Shown: positions 1 to 5,963, numbered from the stretch's first letter. The stretch is 8,166 bases of DNA from Litoreibacter sp. (GCA_013042765.1 JABDPP010000061.1:1-8166); one strand, 5' to 3'. Translations and numbers: made by a program. The notes: generated by a model from the letters alone, not told the origin.

Positions 1-380
1 GCCTCGATGAGGACGGCAATTGCCGACCTGACAGCCTTGCCGCGCGGCTGATGGACGAGGTTGGGCAGGCGGTTCCAATCCTGCCGGTGCCGCTTGTGTG
101 TTACGTGCTCGAACAGGCCGGGCACCGGATCACCCGCGGGGATTTGCAGCAGCAGTTCGAGAGCCTTCTCCAACAAATCTCGCCCGGGGTTTCCGTCTGC
201 CTGCCCGGGGCCGGACCTGAGAATGCCGTGGCCGAAGGGCTGCGGATGCTTGAAGCGCGGGGGGTGGTGGACCGTGATGGTGAAGAGATTGCGGTGACGG
301 ATCGCTATCCGGAGTTGATCGGGTTCTACGCAGCTTCAATCCAACAGTATATGAGCGACATAAAATTACAAAAACCGTAA
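1..380 (+). CDS. PlsB-like glycerophospholipid acyltransferase, C-terminal fragment (5' end outside window)
   Basis: The reading frame is open from base 3 at the window edge to a TAA at 378-380, so about 125 residues of a longer protein are visible. The fragment contains the stretch EVGQAVPILPVPLV, then a helical, polar region, and ends with LRMLEARGVV followed by ELIGFYAASI. From memory this matches the C-terminal part of glycerol-3-phosphate/1-acylglycerol-3-phosphate acyltransferases of the PlsB type, whose C-termini have a 'VAEGL..L..RG.V' then 'L.FYA.SI' pattern. Such enzymes transfer a fatty acyl group to glycerol phosphate at the inner membrane in phospholipid synthesis. The catalytic HX4D box would lie upstream and cannot be seen, so the assignment rests on the tail alone. 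The next gene, ccr, starts 101 bases downstream behind its own likely regulatory region. The last residues (SDIKLQKP) lie in AT-richer DNA. The frame is surely coding; the function is moderately supported. Confidence 0.6.
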   Translation, partial: LDEDGNCRPDSLAARLMDEVGQAVPILPVPLVCYVLEQAGHRITRGDLQQQFESLLQQISPGVSVCLPGAGPENAVAEGLRMLEARGVVDRDGEEIAVTDRYPELIGFYAASIQQYMSDIKLQKP

Positions 381-448
381 AATTAATGTTGTAATCTTTC
401 GCGGCGATCCATAACGATTGTATACGCAGCGCAGAAATTGATTCTGCG
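365..448 (+). promoter_or_regulatory. ccr upstream region with two inverted repeats
   Basis: The 101-base gap before ccr is AT-rich against its surroundings and holds two perfect 7-bp inverted repeats. The first is ATTACAA (365-371) with TTGTAAT (389-395), 17-base spacer, overlapping the end of the upstream gene. The second is CGCAGAA (430-436) with TTCTGCG (442-448), 5-base loop, ending 33 bases before the ccr start codon. Either could be an operator; the second could also fold as a 5'-leader hairpin. No convincing -35/-10 pair could be fixed. In Methylobacterium the TetR-type CcrR binds a palindrome upstream of the ccr promoter, so an operator here is plausible, but I cannot match either repeat to a known site. 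Confidence 0.4.
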
Positions 449-481
449 ACGCGGCATGATCAAAATCGGAAGGAGCGCGCT

Positions 482-1774
482 ATGGCCCTCGACACGCAGG
501 ACAACATCATGGATTACGACGCACCGCAGAAAGACCTCTACGAGATCGGTGAAGTCCCTCCGATGGGCTATGTGCCTAAACAGATGTACGCCTGGGCGAT
601 CCGGCGGGAACGCCACGGCGAGCCGGAAGACAGTTTCCAGACGGAAGTCGTCGATGTTCCGGAGATCGACAGCCATGAGGTGTTGGTTCTGGTGATGGCT
701 GCGGGCGTTAACTACAACGGCGTCTGGGCCGGACTTGGCGTTCCGATCAGTCCCTTTGACGTGCATAAGGCGCCCTATCATATCGCGGGCTCCGATGCGT
801 CGGGCATCGTCTGGGCTGTCGGCGAAAAGGTCACCCGCTGGAAGGTCGGGGATGAGGTGGTTATCCACTGCAACCAGGATGATGGCGACGACGAGGAGTG
901 CAACGGGGGCGACCCGATGTTCTCCCCCACGCAGCGGATCTGGGGCTACGAGACGCCGGATGGATCTTTCGCGCAGTTCACCCGTGTCCAGTCGCAACAG
1001 CTGATGCCACGCCCCCGGCATCTCAGCTGGGAGGAGAGCGCCTGCTATACCCTGACGTTGGCAACGGCCTACCGGATGCTCTTTGGGCATCATCCCCATG
1101 AGCTGAAACCCGGTCAGAACGTCCTGATCTGGGGCGCCTCGGGCGGGCTGGGCTCCTTCGCCATCCAACTTGCCAATACGGCGGGGGCCAATGCGATCGG
1201 CGTGATTTCCGAAGAGGACAAGCGTGATTTCGTGATGGGCCTTGGCGCCAAGGGCGTGATCAACCGCAAGGATTTCAACTGCTGGGGCCAGCTGCCCACG
1301 GTGAACACCGACGAATACAAGGAATGGTTCGGTGAGGTCCGTAAGTTCGGCAAGGCGATCTGGGACATCACTGGTAAGGGCAACAATGTCGACATGGTGT
1401 TCGAGCACCCCGGCGAGGCGACTTTCCCGGTCTCCACATTCGTGTGCAAGAAGGGCGGCATGGTCGTGATCTGCGCTGGTACCACGGGCTACAACCTGAC
1501 GATGGATGCCCGCTATGTCTGGATGCACCAAAAGCGCATTCAGGGCTCTCACTTTGCCCATCTCAAACAGGCGAGTGCGGCCAACCAGCTGATGGTGGAG
1601 CGGCGTCTTGACCCTTGCATGTCCGAGGTGTTCCCGTGGAAGGAAATTCCGGCGGCGCACACGAAGATGCTCAGAAACGAGCACAAGCCCGGCAACATGG
1701 CCGTGCTGGTAAGCGCACCGCGCACGGGTCTGTCCACCTTTGAGGATACGCTGGAGGCCAGCCGCCAGAGCTGA
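482..1774 (+). CDS. ccr: Crotonyl-CoA carboxylase/reductase
   Basis: Cytoplasmic enzyme catalysing NADPH-dependent reductive carboxylation of crotonyl-CoA with CO2 to (2S)-ethylmalonyl-CoA, the key step of the ethylmalonyl-CoA pathway for acetate assimilation without a glyoxylate shunt. The 430-residue protein is full length for the family. The N-terminus (DYDAPQKDLYEIGEVPPMGYV) and the medium-chain dehydrogenase fold are characteristic. VNYNGVW places Asn77 where the CO2-pocket Asn81 of the Kitasatospora enzyme is expected, and QGSHFAH supplies His357 at the position of its His365. The nucleotide-binding loop GASGGLG is at 218-224. The acidic insert CNQDDGDDEECNGGDPMF is typical of CCR and absent from ordinary quinone reductases. 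The ATG is preceded by AAGGAG at 470-475, six bases away. A strong terminator follows 28 bases after the stop, so ccr is probably transcribed alone or with the acyltransferase. The ethylmalonyl-CoA mutase gene often found beside ccr in relatives is not directly downstream here. Confidence 0.96.
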   Translation: MALDTQDNIMDYDAPQKDLYEIGEVPPMGYVPKQMYAWAIRRERHGEPEDSFQTEVVDVPEIDSHEVLVLVMAAGVNYNGVWAGLGVPISPFDVHKAPYHIAGSDASGIVWAVGEKVTRWKVGDEVVIHCNQDDGDDEECNGGDPMFSPTQRIWGYETPDGSFAQFTRVQSQQLMPRPRHLSWEESACYTLTLATAYRMLFGHHPHELKPGQNVLIWGASGGLGSFAIQLANTAGANAIGVISEEDKRDFVMGLGAKGVINRKDFNCWGQLPTVNTDEYKEWFGEVRKFGKAIWDITGKGNNVDMVFEHPGEATFPVSTFVCKKGGMVVICAGTTGYNLTMDARYVWMHQKRIQGSHFAHLKQASAANQLMVERRLDPCMSEVFPWKEIPAAHTKMLRNEHKPGNMAVLVSAPRTGLSTFEDTLEASRQS

Positions 1775-1802
1775 ACAACCTTAAGACCTTCAAGAGAAAC
1801 AG

Positions 1803-1838
1803 GGGCCGCAACCATGCCCGGTTGCGGCCCTTCTTTTT
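1803..1838 (+). terminator. Rho-independent terminator of ccr
   Basis: A perfect 11-bp stem, GGGCCGCAACC (1803-1813) paired with GGTTGCGGCCC (1820-1830), encloses the 6-base loop ATGCCC. It is followed by TTCTTTTT (1831-1838). It lies 28 bases after the ccr stop codon and separates ccr transcription from the quorum-sensing genes. Confidence 0.93.
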
Positions 1839-1858
1839 GCCTCGGCAGCTTCAAAGTG

Positions 1859-1886
1859 AGCGTGTGGGCCGGAAGATCAACACGCT
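1859..1886 (+). promoter_or_regulatory. Inverted repeat AGCGTGT-N14-ACACGCT upstream of luxR
   Basis: Perfect 7-bp arms at 1859-1865 and 1880-1886 separated by 14 bases, in the intergenic region after the ccr terminator. The overall span of 28 bp suits a dimeric regulator. No known site is recognised, and one 7-bp repeat in about 160 bases of GC-rich DNA could arise by chance. Confidence 0.25.
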
Positions 1887-1933
1887 ACACGCCCGGACCT
1901 CGCTATTTCTGGGGAGGGGAAAACAGCGAATAT

Positions 1934-1946
1934 CCGGACCGTCCGG
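1934..1946 (+). promoter_or_regulatory. 13-bp palindrome CCGGAC-C-GTCCGG, candidate operator (possible lux-box-like site)
   Basis: Six-base arms are perfectly complementary around a single central base. The half site CCGGACC also occurs at 1893-1899, 41 bases upstream. It lies 18 bases before the CtrA box and ahead of a LuxR-type gene. LuxR-family operators are imperfect dyads of 18-20 bp, so this is shorter than a classical lux box and assignment to LuxR is only positional. Confidence 0.3.
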
Positions 1947-1964
1947 CCCATGGTACTCTGGTTG

Positions 1965-1980
1965 TTAACGTTTGATTAAC
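1965..1980 (+). promoter_or_regulatory. Perfect CtrA-type binding site TTAA-N7-TTAAC
   Basis: The sequence GTTAACGTTTGATTAAC (1964-1980) contains TTAA at 1965-1968, seven bases, then TTAAC at 1976-1980. This matches the alphaproteobacterial CtrA consensus TTAA-N7-TTAAC exactly. Because a G precedes the first half, it matches on both strands (GTTAA-N7-TTAAC). It is 21 bases before the ATG at 2002 and 181 bases before the luxR GTG at 2162. CtrA is the response regulator for motility, cell-cycle and gene-transfer-agent functions. If the small ORF at 2002 is real, the site is close to its start codon, which suits repression. If transcription starts downstream, at about 2009, the TTAAC half would sit near -35 as at CtrA-activated promoters. 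Sequence alone cannot decide. Confidence 0.65.
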
Positions 1981-2001
1981 TATTGCTGGAGCAAGCTTGG
2001 C

Positions 2002-2247
2002 ATGACTAACGATTGGATTATTGATGTTTTAATGGACCTTAAGAAGTTCTCGGCGCGCAATAAGATGGACCTGCTCGCCGATCGTCTGGATGCGACCATA
2101 ACTGCGGCGAATTCAGACCTGGAACTTGCGGGGTACCGGACACATCAAGTGGCAGGTGACGGTGAGCAAGCTCGAGGACATGCAAGACCATCTGACGCAG
2201 GCAAAGGCGTTGGAAGAACTGCAGCGGATCACGGAGCGGCTTCGTGA
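2002..2247 (+). CDS. Small ORF upstream of and overlapping luxR, uncertain, possibly frameshifted
   Basis: An 81-codon frame starts at ATG 2002, with GGAG at 1988-1991 as a plausible ribosome-binding site. Its N-terminus, MTNDWIIDVLMDLKKFSARN followed by KMDLLADRLD, is a predicted amphipathic helix and resembles, from memory, short uncharacterised proteins encoded just upstream of LuxR-type genes in Rhodobacteraceae. After about residue 53 the frame overlaps the luxR frame by 86 bases. There it uses A/T-ending third positions (cat, caa, ggt, cga, aga, tct), unlike a real gene here, whereas the luxR frame has the expected bias. In the third frame TGA codons occur at 2157 and 2163, right at the luxR start, where a coupled upstream gene would normally stop. 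The small gene may thus have suffered a frameshift near codons 35-50, or it may truly overlap. The TTA and ATT codons and low GC of its first 40 bases also stand out. No function can be assigned. Confidence 0.4.
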   Translation: MTNDWIIDVLMDLKKFSARNKMDLLADRLDATITAANSDLELAGYRTHQVAGDGEQARGHARPSDAGKGVGRTAADHGAAS

Positions 2248-2872
2248 ACATTACGACGTCAACCACGTCGTCTATCACTGGGTAAACAGCGTTGGAGAAC
2301 GGTTTGGTTGCGGTACCTATGGCACCGACTGGGTCGACCGCTATCTTGAGAAGGACTAACTCCATATCGACCCGGTGATCCATGGCTGTTTCCAGCGCTT
2401 CAACCCGGTGAACTGGAAACATCTCGACTGGTCTGGCAAGCCGGCGCGGGCCTTCATGAAAGAAGCCGTCGAATACGGGGTCGGAACGCAGGGATTTACG
2501 ATCCCGATGCGCGGGCCAAATGGCCAGTTCGCCCTGTTCACGGTCAACCACACCTGTTCGGACGAGGTCTGGGAGCAGTTCGTTGCCGACAATCAGCGGG
2601 ATCTGATCCTCGTGGCGCATGGGTTCAACCAACGAGCGCTTGCGATGGAGGAGGGCGTCTTTTCGGTCAACCACCCGGCGCTCTCGCCGCGGGAGTTGAG
2701 CGCGATGACGCTTCTGGCCAAGGGACGCAGCCGCGCCCAGGCTGCTGACGAGATGAATATCTCCGAGCATACGCTGCGAGTTTATATCGAGGCCGCGCGC
2801 CACAAGCTCGGTGCGATGAACACGACCCATGCCGTCGCGCGGGCCCTCGCCGTAGGGCTTATCGTCGTCTAG
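2162..2872 (+). pseudogene. luxR: LuxR-type acyl-homoserine-lactone receptor/regulator interrupted by an in-frame TAA at codon 66
   Basis: Read from GTG 2162 (VSKLEDMQDHL), one frame runs to TAG 2870-2872 and would give a 236-residue LuxR regulator, normal for the family, broken only by TAA at 2357-2359. With this start the residues fall exactly on TraR numbering: W57, Y61, D70, P71 and W85 of the autoinducer-binding domain, then GPNGQFALFTV, and in the GerE helix-turn-helix (about 175-235) E178 and G188, with Met at 182 in place of the usual Leu. Codon 66, four before D70, is normally an aromatic, usually Tyr; TAC or TAT to TAA is one base change. No frameshift or deletion is visible, so the lesion is very recent, a sequencing error, or read through. 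As written, translation gives a 65-residue piece. A restart at GTG 2375 (165 codons) has no visible Shine-Dalgarno sequence and would lack W57 and Y61. The start itself has a weak ribosome-binding context (AGGTGA only two bases away). luxI follows 125 bases downstream in the same direction. Confidence 0.88.
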
Positions 2873-2964
2873 ATCCCTGAATTCAAGACGCTTTGCGGAA
2901 TGCTTAACGGTATCTGAAGACGCCGCGCGCCCGCCCAACAGATTGAAAACCCCGACTTCCTAGC

Positions 2965-2989
2965 CTTCCCCCATCACAGATGGAGGAGG
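2965..2989 (+). promoter_or_regulatory. Predicted hairpin burying the luxI ribosome-binding site
   Basis: CCATC (2971-2975) pairs with GATGG (2979-2983) around the triloop ACA. After one C-A mismatch, CTTCC (2965-2969) pairs with GGAGG (2985-2989), including one G-U pair. The 3' arm contains most of the strong Shine-Dalgarno run GGAGGAGGA (2982-2990) that serves the luxI ATG at 2998. Such a fold would limit luxI translation unless opened. The pairing is read directly; stability and function are inferred. Confidence 0.4.
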
Positions 2990-2997
2990 ACACGCCC

Positions 2998-3642
2998 ATG
3001 TTGCGGTATGTTTATGGCAATGATCTTGAGAAATTCCCACGCCTGCAGGACAGCATGTTCCGCGACCGGGCCGAGCAGTTCCACACGCGGCTGGGCTGGA
3101 AGGTTGCGGTCGATGCGCAGGGGTGGGAGCGCGACGAGTATGACGCGCTGAACCCGCTCTACGTGATCTGGGAGACGGCCAGCGGGCGCCATGGCGGCTC
3201 GATGCGGTTCCTGCCGACAACTGGGCAGACCATGGTCAACGATCACTTTCTGCATCTTACCGACGGTGTACGCATCGAAAGCCCGCTGATCTGGGAATGC
3301 ACGCGGTTCTGTCTCGCGCCGGACGCCGATCGCCGCGTGACTGCCGCGCTCGTTTTGGGGGCCGGCGAGGTAATGCAGAACTTCTCCCTCTCGCACTTCG
3401 TCGGCGTGTTCGACCCGCGAATGGAGCGGATCTACCGGATGCTCGGGGTCAATCCGGACGTGATCGGCCGCAAGGGGGAAGGTGAGGCTGAGATCGGTAT
3501 CGGATTGTGGGAATTCATTGAAAGCGCGCGCCCCCGTGTTCAGGGCCGAGCCAAGGTCACAAAGGCCCAGTCGCGGCTCTGGTTCAACGCGTCTTTCGGC
3601 ATCACCGACGGCGCCGGAACCCGCGCTTTCGCACTGGCCTGA
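2998..3642 (+). CDS. luxI: LuxI-family acyl-homoserine-lactone synthase
   Basis: Makes an N-acyl-homoserine lactone signal in the cytoplasm from S-adenosylmethionine and an acyl carrier (usually acyl-ACP). The 214-residue length is normal. Numbered from ATG 2998 the family's conserved residues are all present: R24 and F28 (RDRAEQF), W34 (LGWKV), D46 and D49, R70 (GSMRFLP), E100 and R103 (WECTRF), with the family's usual spacing. The middle and C-terminal parts (GVFDPRMERIYRMLG) fit the GNAT-like fold. The acyl-chain length cannot be read from the sequence. ATG 2998 is preferred to in-frame ATG 2980 because GGAGGAGGA (2982-2990) lies seven bases before 2998 and would be inside the longer version. 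The gene appears intact, in contrast to luxR upstream. The stop is 27 bases before the helicase start, so the two may be co-transcribed. Confidence 0.95.
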   Translation: MLRYVYGNDLEKFPRLQDSMFRDRAEQFHTRLGWKVAVDAQGWERDEYDALNPLYVIWETASGRHGGSMRFLPTTGQTMVNDHFLHLTDGVRIESPLIWECTRFCLAPDADRRVTAALVLGAGEVMQNFSLSHFVGVFDPRMERIYRMLGVNPDVIGRKGEGEAEIGIGLWEFIESARPRVQGRAKVTKAQSRLWFNASFGITDGAGTRAFALA

Positions 3643-3669
3643 GATTTTCAAACCGCGTAGGGTCTGCCC

Positions 3670-5217
3670 ATGTCCGGGCAGGCCCTTACACTTTCTGACG
3701 ATCAGGCCGAAGCCTATGACGCTATCGCCGATATGATGGCGCGCGCTGGCGTCGATCTGATCGAAGGCGAGACGCTTCCTCTGAAAGAAGAACGCAGCCA
3801 GGTCATGGCGATTGTCGGCAAGGCGGGCTCCGGAAAAACCCTGCTTCTGGCCCAGATGGTCGAAGCGGTGGAGGCCGCCGGTGTCGATCTGATTTCGGGC
3901 GATTACGACGGCAAACCGCGCAAGGACCGCCGCACCGTTGCCGTTCTTGCGCCGACCAACAAAGCGTCATCCGTCCTGCGCACAGGCGGCGTTCCGGCGA
4001 CCACGATCCACCGCATCCTCTACACGCCGGTTTATGATCCCGAATACGAGAAAATCGCGGAATGGCTGGCCGGGCAGGGCAGCAAGCCCGAGATCGAAGG
4101 CCTGACCGATCAGGCGTTGGAACGGGCGCGGCTGTTCTTCGAGGCCCATAAATCCATTCCCGGCGCACTGGCTGCGGCCGGGTTGAAAGGCTCCGATTTC
4201 ATTCAGGGTTGGAAGCGCCGCGAGGATCCGCTCGATATCGGGTTCATCGACGAATCCTCGATGCTCGACGAAAAGCAATACGAAGATCTGCGCGAGATTT
4301 TCCCCACCCTCGTAATGTTCGGCGATCCCGCCCAGCTGGCCCCCGTCGGCCAGTCTGGTGAGATGGTTTTCGACAAGCTGAAGGATGGCCGCAAGCTGGA
4401 ATTGTCGCGCGTGCACCGCCAGACGCAGGACAACCCCATTCTAGACCTCGCCCATGCCCTGTCAGATCCGGGGCTCAGCTTCGAGGGGTTTGAGCGGCTG
4501 GTTGAGCAGGCTGCAAGTCGTGACGATCGCATCGTTTATTCCGGACGGGTCGAGGCAAACCTGATGGCCCGCTCGCCCGTTCTCGTCTGGCGCAATGTCA
4601 CGCGGATCCGGCTGATACAGGCTTGGCGTGCGGCGCATGGCGCGACCGTGGACGATCTTCTCCCCGGAGAGCCGCTGATCTGCGACGGCATCGAGCTGCC
4701 GCTCAAGCATCGCAAGAAGCGCATCGATCTGGAAGCGCGCGGCCTGATCAAGGGCGCGCAGGTGGTCTATCTGGGCCCCGGCAAGAAGCCCGGTTTCTCA
4801 CGGCTCCACGTGATCGGAGCTGAGGATCCGCAGGTTTCCGCGGCGTCCATCATCAAGATCGAAGCGCCTGATGAGGAGGAGCCATTTATTCCGTTCGCCG
4901 CGCGCATGGGGGCAGCTTTCCTGCATGGAGCGGCGGTCACAATCCACAAGGCGCAAGGGTCGCAATGGGAGACCGTGCAGGTCTTCGCCCCGGATCTCTA
5001 CGCCGCCGCGCGGTCGGGGCGGGAGGAGGCGGGAACGCCGCTCTGGAAACGGCTCGCCTATGTGGCTATCACGCGGGCGCAGAACCGTCTGATCTGGGTG
5101 ACGCGCAACCGGTTGGCCCGCCCGACGGCCCCGCTCGGCACGGATGACCTCAAGGCGAAACCGGTGCCGCTCGAGCTGGCAGCCGTGCCAGAGCCGGAAG
5201 ATCAGAACCTGATGTAG
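3670..5217 (+). CDS. SF1B (RecD/Dda-like) ATP-dependent DNA helicase
   Basis: A 515-residue single-chain helicase with all core motifs visible. LTLSDDQAEAYDAI (6-19) is the Q-like motif. Walker A is GKAGSGKT (50-57). APTNKAS followed by TIHRIL is motif Ia and its flank. The Walker B/DEAD-like site is FIDESSML with D194 and E195. Motif III is GDPAQLAPVG (218-227), and motif IV has SRVHRQ with R250. Motif V is TIHKAQGSQW (424-433) and motif VI is YVAITRAQNRL (464-474) with the arginine finger R469. It matches the AAA_30/UvrD_C_2 arrangement of free-standing RecD-like helicases, which move 5' to 3' on single-stranded DNA. There is no RecD2 helix-hairpin-helix N-terminal extension, so it is closer in size to Dda. 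AGGG (3659-3662) lies seven bases before the ATG. Its 3' end overlaps the convergent TIGR02186 gene by 16 bases. A role with quorum sensing is not implied by its sequence. Confidence 0.92.
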   Translation: MSGQALTLSDDQAEAYDAIADMMARAGVDLIEGETLPLKEERSQVMAIVGKAGSGKTLLLAQMVEAVEAAGVDLISGDYDGKPRKDRRTVAVLAPTNKASSVLRTGGVPATTIHRILYTPVYDPEYEKIAEWLAGQGSKPEIEGLTDQALERARLFFEAHKSIPGALAAAGLKGSDFIQGWKRREDPLDIGFIDESSMLDEKQYEDLREIFPTLVMFGDPAQLAPVGQSGEMVFDKLKDGRKLELSRVHRQTQDNPILDLAHALSDPGLSFEGFERLVEQAASRDDRIVYSGRVEANLMARSPVLVWRNVTRIRLIQAWRAAHGATVDDLLPGEPLICDGIELPLKHRKKRIDLEARGLIKGAQVVYLGPGKKPGFSRLHVIGAEDPQVSAASIIKIEAPDEEEPFIPFAARMGAAFLHGAAVTIHKAQGSQWETVQVFAPDLYAAARSGREEAGTPLWKRLAYVAITRAQNRLIWVTRNRLARPTAPLGTDDLKAKPVPLELAAVPEPEDQNLM

Positions 5218-5963
5218 CGGAACACCGCGGAGGCGACCCAGCCCGCACTGATTGCGATGACGAGCGAGAGGATGCCGTAGATCAGGGGCTTGTCATGTGC
5301 GAGATCATAGATCCAGCGCTCCAGCCCGACCTTGTTGACATTGATCGAGGCTGCGTGCCGATCCACCACTTTGCCGTTGCGCACCAGATAAATGAGGGTC
5401 TCGTAGGGCCCCTCAACAAGGTTGGCGGGCAGGTCCACCGTGGTCGAAAAAAGTGTTTCGTCGAACAGCTGGACGCTGTCGTCGCGGCGTTGATAGAGAT
5501 CGTCTGCCTCGCGGATCCGGATCAGCGCATCCGTGAACCTTGGCGCGTCCTGCACATCTGATGGTGCACCCACGGACCTGATCGCGCGCGGGATCGAGAT
5601 CTTGTGGCGCAGGTCTTCCGTGGCGTCGAGGATCTCGGTCAGTTTGCCAGATGCGGCAATGGAATAGAAGCTCGGAGCGGAATCGACCTCGACAGCCTCG
5701 GTATTCACCCAGATCCCGTAGCGCTTGTCCTTCTTGCGGACGGTGATCGGCTGGTTTGGCCCGGAGACGGTAATGATGACCCCGAGCGGGGCATCCCCCA
5801 CAGGCGGTTCCTCACGCTTCACGGCACCGTAGATCAGGATGTCAGAGCCATCGAAATTCGCGGTGATGGCCACCTCATCACGCGACAGGTCCGCGACGAC
5901 CTCTTCCGCGTTGGCAAGCCCTGCAAAGGTGAGGGTCATCAGAGCGAGCATCAACCGGATCAA
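5202..5963 (-). CDS. TIGR02186-family membrane-anchored periplasmic protein (Alph_Pro_TM)
   Basis: A 253-residue protein with an N-terminal signal peptide (about 1-19, cleavage likely after ANA, before EE) and a single C-terminal membrane segment (about 226-248) ending in the basic tail RYIRF. It should sit on the inner membrane with most of its mass in the periplasm. Sequences such as ANFDGSDILIYGAVKRE, YGIWVNTEAVEVDSAP, HKISIPRAIRSVGAP and LPANLVEGPYET are hallmarks, from memory, of the alphaproteobacterial family TIGR02186, whose genes are typically coupled to a TSUP exporter as here. The biochemical role is unknown; a periplasmic accessory to the exporter is the natural guess. The first in-frame start is TTG at 5963, overlapping the stop of the TSUP gene as TTGA, which suggests translational coupling. 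An ATG four codons downstream (5951) would leave a shorter but usable signal peptide. Confidence 0.87.
   Translation of the reverse strand: MIRLMLALMTLTFAGLANAEEVVADLSRDEVAITANFDGSDILIYGAVKREEPPVGDAPLGVIITVSGPNQPITVRKKDKRYGIWVNTEAVEVDSAPSFYSIAASGKLTEILDATEDLRHKISIPRAIRSVGAPSDVQDAPRFTDALIRIREADDLYQRRDDSVQLFDETLFSTTVDLPANLVEGPYETLIYLVRNGKVVDRHAASINVNKVGLERWIYDLAHDKPLIYGILSLVIAISAGWVASAVFRYIRF

Noticed and set aside
383..1684. A 433-codon open frame on the minus strand opposite ccr
   Set aside because: It is the antisense shadow of a certain ccr gene in GC-rich DNA. Its translation is rich in Arg, His and Asp with no recognisable domain.
2357..2359. Programmed recoding of the luxR stop as selenocysteine or pyrrolysine
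   Set aside because: Those use UGA and UAG; the codon is UAA and the expected residue is an ordinary Tyr, so nonsense mutation or error is simpler.
2893..2908. Degenerate CtrA-like site TTGC-N7-TTAAC upstream of luxI
   Set aside because: Only one half matches the consensus; a lone TTAAC is expected by chance, so it was not called.
2039..2938. A 299-codon minus-strand frame opposite luxR
   Set aside because: It lies antisense to a frame with conserved LuxR residues, shows no domain of its own, and runs past both luxR ends into non-coding DNA.
3482..3736. An 84-codon plus-strand frame bridging luxI and the helicase
   Set aside because: It overlaps the two certain genes in another frame and has no recognisable content or ribosome-binding site.
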